From contig CAYLUN010000101.1 of the NCBI GenBank assembly GCA_964386865.1, forward strand, positions 1 through 18,460: a stretch of 18,460 bases of DNA, given 5' to 3'. Origin of the DNA: CAYLUN01 sp964386865 (GTDB lineage: Bacteria; Verrucomicrobiota; Kiritimatiellia; RFP12; UBA1067). The translations under genes and the position numbers were made by a program. This document shows, in pieces, positions 7,000-13,755 of the stretch. Every line of letters begins with the position of its first letter. Positions within the stretch are counted from its first letter, which is position 1. The notes beneath the pieces are model-generated. The model worked only from the letters and a program-made list of their open reading frames with translations, was not told where the DNA came from and searched no databases.

Positions 7000-8391
7000 A
7001 TGACTACAACCCGACGCTCGTTCCTGAAAGAAGCGTTGGCCGCTGGTGTCGCGCCTTGGCTCGTCCCAGCCAACGCGGTCCGCGCGCAGGACGGCCGGCC
7101 GACCCCGTCGAATCGCACCACGTTCGCGCTGATCGGCTGCGGCAACATGGGCCCGTCCGGCGTCTTCAACAACTTGATCAAGAACAAGGACGTACAGGTC
7201 GTCGCGATGTGCGACGTCTTCAAGAGCCGCCGCGAGGCGCGCGCCAAGCAGGTCGACGACTTCTACAAGGCCTCCGGCTGCGCCGCGGTCACGGACTTCC
7301 GCGAGCTGCTGGCACGCAAGGACCTCGACTGTGTGGAGATCGCCACAGCCGACCACTGGCACGTCCCCCTCGCCCTCCACGCCGTCCGCAGCGGAAAGGA
7401 CGTCTACGTCGAGAAGCCGCTCGGCACCGCGCTCAACTGGTCCCGCCTCCTGCGCGACGAGGTGAATAAGCGCAAAGCCGTCTTCCAGTTCGGCACCTGG
7501 CAGCGCTCGCAGCGCCACTTCCGCAAGGCCTGCGAGATGGTGCGCAATGGCGTCATCGGCAAGGTCCAGCGCACCGAGGCGTGGGCGCCGGGCATGAACA
7601 CGCACGACAAGGGCGGCATCGACGACCCCGGTTCCGTCTTGCGCAAGATGCACGTCGAAGGACTCAAGCCGCAGGTTCCGCCCGCGGATCTCGACTACGA
7701 CCTGTGGCTCGGGCCCGCGCCCGCCGCGCTCTACTCGCCCGAGCGCGTCACGCCCGACGGCTGCTACCACATTTCCGACTACGCCCTTGGCTTCATCGCC
7801 GGCTGGAACATCCACTCCGTCGACATCGCCCAGTGGGGGCTCGGCGCCGACCACACGGTCCCCGTCTCCTACAAAGGCACCAGCCTGCGGCCTCCCGTAC
7901 ACGGCCTGTTCGACACGGTCTCCGCGTGGGACGTCGCCTGCCGTTACGAGAGCGGCGTCGAACTGCGGCTCATGGACTGGAAGACCGCGCAGCCGACGAT
8001 CGCCGCCTACCGGCCCGACTGCAACCACGGCACCACGTTCTTCGGCGAGAAAGGCTGGATCAGCGTCAACCGCGGAGCGGTCTATGCCAGCGACAAGGAG
8101 TGGAAGTGGGACAAAATCGAGTGGGGCGACAAGGACACGAAGCTGTTCGCCAGCGCCGAAGACAACCAGTGGCACGGCTTCATCGATAGCGTGCGTACGC
8201 GCAAGCCGACGGTCAACCCCATCGAATCCGCCTTCAACGGCGACCTCGTCTGCCACCTCGCCAACCTCGCCTGCACCAGCGGCCGCGAGATCCGCTGGGA
8301 CGCGAAAGCGGAAAGGCTCATCGGCAACGAGGATCTCGCCATGATGCTGAACCGCACCGCCCGCGCCCCGTGGGCGGTGGAGCCTTCCTAA
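7000..8391 (+). CDS. Tat-exported Gfo/Idh/MocA family NAD(P)-dependent oxidoreductase
   Basis: This is a 463-residue protein. The start is fixed by AGGAGG at 6986-6991 and by an N-terminal twin-arginine signal, RRSFLK (residues 5-10), followed by a hydrophobic stretch and a likely cleavage after VRAQ near residue 30. The Rossmann motif is IGCGNMG (45-51), the typical sugar-binding EKPLG is at 138-142, and the C-terminal domain carries WNIHSVDIAQWGLG, a familiar pattern in planctomycete-type members. These enzymes oxidise or reduce a sugar hydroxyl with NAD(P), probably with a tightly bound cofactor if they work outside the cytoplasm, because Tat carries folded cofactor-loaded proteins. Second gene of the cluster. 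The cytoplasmic isomerase upstream and this exported enzyme would act in different compartments unless the sugar is imported between steps. Confidence 0.93.
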   Translation: MTTTRRSFLKEALAAGVAPWLVPANAVRAQDGRPTPSNRTTFALIGCGNMGPSGVFNNLIKNKDVQVVAMCDVFKSRREARAKQVDDFYKASGCAAVTDFRELLARKDLDCVEIATADHWHVPLALHAVRSGKDVYVEKPLGTALNWSRLLRDEVNKRKAVFQFGTWQRSQRHFRKACEMVRNGVIGKVQRTEAWAPGMNTHDKGGIDDPGSVLRKMHVEGLKPQVPPADLDYDLWLGPAPAALYSPERVTPDGCYHISDYALGFIAGWNIHSVDIAQWGLGADHTVPVSYKGTSLRPPVHGLFDTVSAWDVACRYESGVELRLMDWKTAQPTIAAYRPDCNHGTTFFGEKGWISVNRGAVYASDKEWKWDKIEWGDKDTKLFASAEDNQWHGFIDSVRTRKPTVNPIESAFNGDLVCHLANLACTSGREIRWDAKAERLIGNEDLAMMLNRTARAPWAVEPS

Positions 8392-8453
8392 CCGCATTCC
8401 ATGTACACGCGACCCGCGCGTCGGTTGTCGCGAGTCGCTGGTCTCTCCACCCT

Positions 8454-9428
8454 ATGAAAACCACCCTATCCTTCCTGCCTCTCGCGTGCGCCCTCGCGGC
8501 GCCCCTCCTCGCCGCGGGAGCGTTCCGCTGGGACACCGCGACGCCCAGCCAGCTCGCGCTCTTCCGCGACGGCGCCCAGGTGTGGCGCTTCCACTATGAC
8601 GCGGCCCAGAGTTCCAAGCCCTACTTCGACCCCGTCTGCGTCGTGGGCGGGCCATCGCTGACCTGGGCCAGGCCGCCGGACCACGCGTGGCACTACGGCC
8701 TCTGGTTCTCCTGGAAGTACATCAACGGCCTCAACTATTGGGAGGAGAAGGCCGGCAAGTCCCAAGGCGAGACCGCGTGGGACGCGCCGAAGATCGAGAT
8801 GCGCCCCGACGGTCGCGCGGACATCCGCCTTTCGCTCACCTACCGGCCAACAGCAACGGCGGCGCCCGTACTGAAAGAGACGCGAACCGTCGCGATCTCC
8901 GCGCCCGACGCGGAGGGCGCGTACCACATGGATTGGACGCAGGTCTTCACGGCGGGCGAGACGGCGGCCACGCTCGACCGTACCCCGCTCGCGCACGAGC
9001 CAAACGGCAAGTCGTGGGGCGGCTACGCGGGACTCTCGGTGCGCTACAGCAAGGCCTTCACGAATCTGGAGACGGTCGCCTCGACGGTCGGCCGCGTGCC
9101 GCGCGCCGCGAGCGGGCGACTCGACACGGTTGCAGCCGCCGCCGAGCAGAACGGCTTCATCGCGGGCCAGCCGTACGGGATCGCGCTGCTCACGCACCCC
9201 GCGAACCCCCGCGCCCCCGGCGACTGGTACCCCATCGAGACGCCGAGCGTACCCTTTTACTACCTCAATGCCGCCTTCCTGCTGACCGGCGCGTACACGC
9301 TCCAGCCGGCTGAGACCCTGACCCTGCGCTACCGCGTCTGCGTACATCCCGGCCGCTGGGACGTCGAGGCCCTCCGCCGCGCCGCCGCCGACTACGCCGC
9401 CGCGCCGCCAGCAGCGCCAGGCCGATGA
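8454..9428 (+). CDS. Secreted DUF6807 (PmoA-like) protein
   Basis: This is a 324-residue exported protein. The ATG at 8454 begins an apparent signal peptide (residues 1-22, Leu/Ala-rich, ending AAGA). Longer in-frame starts would overlap the preceding gene and bury that peptide. No clear ribosome-binding site precedes it. Residues KPYFDPV, then PPDHAWHYGLWFSWKYINGLNYWEE, split by family-typical His/Trp residues, and NGKSWGGYAGLSVRY match my recollection of the DUF6807 family. That family is often labelled 'PmoA' in error and is common beside Gfo/Idh/MocA oxidoreductases in this bacterial group. It is probably a beta-sandwich sugar-binding or sugar-active protein; the reaction is unknown. It sits 62 bp after the oxidoreductase, the loosest spacing in the cluster. 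Confidence 0.8.
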   Translation: MKTTLSFLPLACALAAPLLAAGAFRWDTATPSQLALFRDGAQVWRFHYDAAQSSKPYFDPVCVVGGPSLTWARPPDHAWHYGLWFSWKYINGLNYWEEKAGKSQGETAWDAPKIEMRPDGRADIRLSLTYRPTATAAPVLKETRTVAISAPDAEGAYHMDWTQVFTAGETAATLDRTPLAHEPNGKSWGGYAGLSVRYSKAFTNLETVASTVGRVPRAASGRLDTVAAAAEQNGFIAGQPYGIALLTHPANPRAPGDWYPIETPSVPFYYLNAAFLLTGAYTLQPAETLTLRYRVCVHPGRWDVEALRRAAADYAAAPPAAPGR

Positions 9429-9751
9429 CCTTCCCGTCGTGGCCTGGCACATGTGGACGGCCAGCGTGGAAGGGCGCAAAGACAAGCCTATTTGCATGGT
9501 CCTGTGAACGGCTCAGCACAGCTTCGCCCTCCATTTTCAACGCGAATCCGCAGACTGGGGGGCGAGGCTGCGCCGAGCCGTCGCTTATCTTAGCGCCAGT
9601 CCGGCCAGCGTGTTCGACCCCATTCATCCGTTCTGTCGAGGGGTTTGGGATCAGCCTCAACGCAGACCAACCCATCATGTACACGCGTCTTTTTGACAGG
9701 ATGAACAGGATGTTCAGGATGCCTGCCCGCACACCCATCGTCTGGACGATC
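9429..9751. other. Intergenic gap between convergent genes
   Basis: These 323 bases separate the ends of the DUF6807-like gene (+) and the exonuclease gene (-). I see no credible gene and no strong terminator. TGGCC at about 9440 and GGCCA about 20 bases on could form a weak stem. The only clear structure is the 9-bp tandem repeat at 9696-9722. Confidence 0.5.
9696..9722. repeat. 9-bp tandem repeat (ACAGGATG-type)
   Basis: Three consecutive nonamers, ACAGGATGA, ACAGGATGT and TCAGGATGC, follow TTTTTG. From memory, similar CAGGAT-rich nonamer strings recur between genes in many bacterial genomes. That is recollection, not a search result. Confidence 0.65.
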
Positions 9752-10747
9752 TCAGCAAACGGACCCGCGGTGCTGGCGCCAGCGCTCGCGCAGGCGGGCC
9801 TGCTTGTCCGCCCGCGAGAGCCCCGCTGTCGCGCCGACCATCTCGGAGATCGAGAAGAGGTCGGCCGCCACAACCGGCGCGGGCGCGGGCTTGGGCAGCG
9901 GAGGTTCTGCCACGGCAGCCGGCCATGGCGTCTGCGGCCGGCCGAGTTCCGGAAGCTCGGCGTGGATCAGCCGCCACAGGTCGGTTTCGGCGGGAACCTC
10001 GACGCGCACGCCGTGCTGGGCGCAGAGCTGGCCCGCCAAGCGTTTCAGCGACACGGTGTCGGCCGCGCAGTAGCGCTCCAGCGTGCGCCGCGCACGCTCG
10101 TCGCCAGACTGCGACCACGCCTGCCACAGCCACACGGCCTCCGCGCCGCCCAGGCCTTCCAGGTCGGGCGGGCGGTGTAAGCCGATCGACTTCTCGATCT
10201 TCTTGAGCCCCCCCCTCCAGCCGACGTGGTGGCAGAGCCAGCGCAGGTCAACGTGGGCGCAGGGCAGTTCCGGGATGTGGAACCGGCCCAGCACGCGCGG
10301 CACGTCGAAGCTCGCGCCGTTGAAGGAGACGAGCAGTTTGACCTGTTCCAGAAGATCCAAGAAATCATCGAGGTTCTCGTGCGCGAGGAAACGCAACGGC
10401 CGGCCCTCGTGGAAACAGCAGACCAACGTCACCATGCTGCTGGCCTCGAGGCCGCTGGTCTCGATGTCGAAGAACGACGCGCGGTCGAACCAGTGGGCCA
10501 ACACGCGCCACTGCGCGGCGGCAGGCAGCTTGGCCGCGAAGTAGGCCGCGTCGTCCGCCTCCAGCGCCCGCAGGCTCCGCTCGGCAGCCGCGCGAACCCC
10601 GTCCCAGTCGGACGCGCTCAGTCCGGCCAGCGGCCGCTGCGCGCTCAGCAAATCAGCCCAGCACGCGCACCCTTCGCCGCGCAGCCGCGCCTCGCGCTGC
10701 GGGCCGACATTCGGCAAATGCCCCAGATATCGCTGTAAAACACTCAT
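9752..10747 (-). CDS. YprB-like DEDD-superfamily exonuclease (ribonuclease H-like)
   Basis: This is a 331-residue cytoplasmic protein. The start at 10747 (MSVLQRYLGHLPNVG) gives a natural N-terminus just after the preceding stop; a longer in-frame start at 10816 would overlap that gene. Residues 8-35 (LGHLPNVGPQREARL) resemble a helix-hairpin-helix DNA-binding motif. The nuclease core has D94 and E96 (FFDIETSG), D148 (NGASFDVP) and Y226-x3-D230 (YCAAD), a complete DEDDy metal-binding set. The C-terminal 80 residues are Pro/Ala-rich and then basic. It matches the YprB ribonuclease-H-like family. The substrate is inferred to be DNA or RNA ends. It is the last of four leftward genes, 22 bp after the phosphoesterase stop. 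Confidence 0.85.
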   Translation of the reverse strand: MSVLQRYLGHLPNVGPQREARLRGEGCACWADLLSAQRPLAGLSASDWDGVRAAAERSLRALEADDAAYFAAKLPAAAQWRVLAHWFDRASFFDIETSGLEASSMVTLVCCFHEGRPLRFLAHENLDDFLDLLEQVKLLVSFNGASFDVPRVLGRFHIPELPCAHVDLRWLCHHVGWRGGLKKIEKSIGLHRPPDLEGLGGAEAVWLWQAWSQSGDERARRTLERYCAADTVSLKRLAGQLCAQHGVRVEVPAETDLWRLIHAELPELGRPQTPWPAAVAEPPLPKPAPAPVVAADLFSISEMVGATAGLSRADKQARLRERWRQHRGSVC

Positions 10748-10769
10748 CCGGCTCTTTCGCGCATGCCTG

Positions 10770-12473
10770 TCATGGCAAGCAGTAGTACAGTTCTTTGGCG
10801 GCACGCTTGGGATCATCGCCGACCACCGTGTGCCGCTCGAACGAAGCGTAACGCAGATCGTGAATCTTCTTGCCCTTATGCTCGAGCCACACGGGGCCGA
10901 CGCTGAACTGATCGTTGCCCTTCCCCTGCGCCGCGGCTTGGATCAGCACCCGGTTGAACTTCCGCAGCCGCTCGCTGCTGACCGCGAACGCCACCGTGGC
11001 CTCGTTGGTCGTGCCTGCTGGAATGACCCCCAGCGGCTCGCCGTTCAGCAGAATCGCATCGGGCGCGTCGATCCCGCGCACCTGCAGCTTCAGCGTGGCC
11101 GGGGCGTCCGCCTGATACGGCTCCGCCCGCCCGCGGGAGACCAGATAGCGGATCTCGAACGCGCCGGTATCCCCGCCCCGCTTCGCGGCCACTTTCAGCG
11201 TGCGGTCGCCGTCAAACGCGTGCCCCATCGCCACCGTCCCCCGCCAAACCGACCACAGCTCGTCGCGCGCGCCTGGCGCGAGCGCCACGGGCTGCCCGGC
11301 GAACGACGCGGACAGCTCGACCGGCTCGCCGAAATCGACCACCGCGACCTCAGCCTGAAAATCGCCCGTCAGCACCGCTGTCGCCAGCGGCGCCACAGCG
11401 GAGATCGGCGTCGCCCCCTCGCGGCTGGCGTAGACCGTCTTCAGCTCGCCCCCCTTGATCTGAACCAGGCGGAAGCCCTGCGGCGTGCCGTCGATATTGG
11501 GCCCGCTCCACCACGCGCCGCTCATCGCGCCGCTCATATACACGGGGAAGCCGCCGAACGGCTCCGTGAAGGTCCGGTGCAGATGGCCGCAGAACGCACC
11601 CAGCACGCGGCGTCCGCGCAGAATTTTTGACAGCGCGCTGGCGTCCTTGAGCGAATAGACCGCCTGATGGCAGAACAGCACGAGCGGCGTGCCCGCGGGC
11701 TGCTGGGCAAGGTCGGCGGCGAGCCACGCCAGCTGGTTCGTGCCCAGCCGCTCCTGATACGGCAGGGAGGTTCCGTCCAGCGCCACGAGATGCACGCCCG
11801 CCCAGTCCCACGAGTAGTAGGTGGGGCCAAACACCTTCCGGTACAGCCCTTTGCCGTAGAGCGGATGCTGCTTGTCTGGGTTGGGCGTGTTGAACGCCAC
11901 GTGCTCATGGTTGCCGGGCAGGTTGAAGAGCGGCACCGTGAAAGCGGCCGCGGCGCCGAGGTAGCGGTCGTACTGCTCCTGCGCCTTCTCGGGCGGCACG
12001 ACGTCCACGCCCCCCACGAGGTCGCCCGTGTTCACGACAAACGCCAGCGGCACAGGAAAGGTCGAGATGTGGGCGGCGAACTGTTTTACCAGGTCGTCGC
12101 GCCCCACGTGCGTGTCCGTGATCTGCGCGAAAACGAAAGCGTCCGCCTGCTGCCGTTCGACCAAGCCGAAGTCCGCGCCCGCTCCGCCCCCGGCTACGCG
12201 CCAGAACGCCCCCGCCGCCGCGTGGCCGCGGGGCACGCTGACCCAGACCAGCGCGGGTGTGTCCGCCGTTTCCAGCCGATAGTTCCCGGCCGCGTCCGTC
12301 ACGCTGACGCGCAGCCCGTCGCTCACCAAGACGCGGGCCGCGCCCCGCTCATCGGCATCGGCGCGCCCGTTCCGGTTCGCGTCGAGATAGACGCGCCCCG
12401 CCACGTCCGCCGACGCGACGTCAAGAGACAACCACACAGACACCGCCAACGCGACTCCAGCCTGCCTTTGCAT
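10770..12473 (-). CDS. Secreted calcineurin-like metallophosphoesterase
   Basis: This is a 567-residue exported protein with a signal peptide (residues 1-22) and GGGGAGG shortly upstream of the ATG. Residues 23-105 form an N-terminal carboxypeptidase-regulatory/SdrD-B-like module with a calcium-type loop, DANRNGRADADE (31-42). The metallophosphatase core has D120 and H122 (TDTH), D151 (GDLVGG), N188 and H189 (GNHEH), H269 (FCHQ) and GHLH (296-299): the complete two-metal set. A C-terminal beta-rich domain (about 350-567) fits the MetallophosC arrangement. It should hydrolyse a phosphoester or phosphoanhydride outside the cytoplasm; the substrate cannot be told. Next to it are yqhD 57 bp upstream and the exonuclease 22 bp downstream. 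Confidence 0.92.
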   Translation of the reverse strand: MQRQAGVALAVSVWLSLDVASADVAGRVYLDANRNGRADADERGAARVLVSDGLRVSVTDAAGNYRLETADTPALVWVSVPRGHAAAGAFWRVAGGGAGADFGLVERQQADAFVFAQITDTHVGRDDLVKQFAAHISTFPVPLAFVVNTGDLVGGVDVVPPEKAQEQYDRYLGAAAAFTVPLFNLPGNHEHVAFNTPNPDKQHPLYGKGLYRKVFGPTYYSWDWAGVHLVALDGTSLPYQERLGTNQLAWLAADLAQQPAGTPLVLFCHQAVYSLKDASALSKILRGRRVLGAFCGHLHRTFTEPFGGFPVYMSGAMSGAWWSGPNIDGTPQGFRLVQIKGGELKTVYASREGATPISAVAPLATAVLTGDFQAEVAVVDFGEPVELSASFAGQPVALAPGARDELWSVWRGTVAMGHAFDGDRTLKVAAKRGGDTGAFEIRYLVSRGRAEPYQADAPATLKLQVRGIDAPDAILLNGEPLGVIPAGTTNEATVAFAVSSERLRKFNRVLIQAAAQGKGNDQFSVGPVWLEHKGKKIHDLRYASFERHTVVGDDPKRAAKELYYCLP

Positions 12474-12530
12474 CAGCCCTCCCCGCGCCCACCCGCTCGA
12501 TAGCCTTGATGATACCCGTTCGCCTCAGCC

Positions 12531-13691
12531 CTACTTCGCCAACGCGACGATCTCCCGTACCTCTTTCGGGCCGAGGTCGCCGAACTCGCCGATCAGCACG
12601 CCGCGCGTGGCGAGGCGCTCCGCGACTTGCCGGCCCGCTTCGACCGCGTCGATGCCGTACTCGGAGAGCCGCGTCGGCACGCCGACCGACCGGAAGAACG
12701 CCTCGGTCTTGTCGATCGCCTGCGCGGCGCGCGCCGCCGCGTCGCCCTGCGTAATGTGCCACACCCGCGCCGCGTACTGCGCGAGGCGCTTCTGCTTGCG
12801 TGCGATCTGGTGGCGGTGTACCGCCGGCATGATCACCGCCAGCGTGCGGCCGTGGTCGATGCCGTAGAGCGCGGTCAGCTCGTGCCCGATCATGTGCGTA
12901 GCCCAGTCCTGCGACGCGACGCCGCAGCCAAGCAAGCCGTTCAGGCCGACGGTCGCGCACCACATCAGGCTCGCGCGAACCTCGTAGTCATCCGGGTTCG
13001 CCTTCACCTTCGGCGCCTCCTCGATCAGCGTCTTCAGCACGGCCTCGGCCATGCGCTCGGTCAGCGGCGCGCGCCCCGCGTCGCACATGTACTGTTCCAT
13101 CACGTGCGCGAAGGTGTCCGCGAGGCCGTTCTCGATCTGCTTCAGCGGCAGCGAGAAGGTCGTCTCGGGGTCGAGGACCGAGAACTGCGGATAGCAGTGC
13201 GGCGAGCCGAACGCGAGCTTTTCGCCCGTCGAGTCGCGCGAGATCACGGCGTAGGTGTTCATCTCCGAGCCCGTCGCGGGCAGGGTCAGCACCGAGCCCA
13301 GCGGCAGCGCGGCCCCGACGGGCTTGCGCCCCTCCATGATCTCCCACGGATCGCCCGTGCCGTACAGCGCCGCCACGGCGATGAACTTGGTCGCGTCCAG
13401 CACCGACCCGCCGCCGACCGCAAGGACAAAGCCCGCGCCCTCGGCCTTCGCCAGCGCCGCCGCCTTCATGCAGGTCTCGTAGCGCGGGTTCGGCTCGATC
13501 CCGCCGAACTCGACAACCGCGTGGCCCGACAGCGCCGCGCGCACCTGGTCGTAGACGCCGTTCTTCTTGATCGAGCCGCCGCCGTAGGTCATCAGCACCT
13601 TCGTGCCCGCCGGAATGAGGCCCTTAAGCTCCGCGATCATACCTTTGCCGAACACCAGCTTGACCGGGTTGTGATACGTGAAATTCGTCAT
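12531..13691 (-). CDS. yqhD: YqhD-type NADPH-dependent iron/zinc alcohol dehydrogenase
   Basis: This is a 386-residue protein that I recognise as close to E. coli YqhD along its length, for example FGGIEPNP, AVGGGSVLDATKF, LTLPATGSE, QDWATHMIGHELTA. The start at 13691 has GAGGAG about seven bases upstream. Metal ligands are D192, H196, H266 and H280. GGGS at 37-40 and 93-96 belong to the NADPH-binding domain. The enzyme reduces short-chain aldehydes, including those from lipid peroxidation and sugar breakdown such as glycolaldehyde and methylglyoxal products, to alcohols in the cytoplasm. It lies 64 bp after the HzsA-like gene and 57 bp before the phosphoesterase. Its job here may be aldehyde detoxification or redox balance. 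Confidence 0.95.
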   Translation of the reverse strand: MTNFTYHNPVKLVFGKGMIAELKGLIPAGTKVLMTYGGGSIKKNGVYDQVRAALSGHAVVEFGGIEPNPRYETCMKAAALAKAEGAGFVLAVGGGSVLDATKFIAVAALYGTGDPWEIMEGRKPVGAALPLGSVLTLPATGSEMNTYAVISRDSTGEKLAFGSPHCYPQFSVLDPETTFSLPLKQIENGLADTFAHVMEQYMCDAGRAPLTERMAEAVLKTLIEEAPKVKANPDDYEVRASLMWCATVGLNGLLGCGVASQDWATHMIGHELTALYGIDHGRTLAVIMPAVHRHQIARKQKRLAQYAARVWHITQGDAAARAAQAIDKTEAFFRSVGVPTRLSEYGIDAVEAGRQVAERLATRGVLIGEFGDLGPKEVREIVALAK

Positions 13692-13718
13692 TGGTTTTCT
13701 CCTCTTTGTGTTGCGCTT

Positions 13719-13747
13719 AACCTAGCATGCTTTTACGCATCCGACAA
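13719..13747 (-). promoter_or_regulatory. Possible weak internal promoter for yqhD
   Basis: On the minus strand TTGTCG (13742-13747) and TAGGTT (13719-13724) are 17 bp apart, just upstream of yqhD. The -10 is poor (3 of 6 matches), so read-through from the upstream gene may matter more. Confidence 0.22.
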
Positions 13748-13755
13748 GCCGCGCC

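Noticed and set aside
6115..8397. 760-codon minus-strand frame across the isomerase and oxidoreductase
   Set aside because: It covers two strong plus-strand genes with good ribosome-binding sites, and its translation has no recognisable domain.
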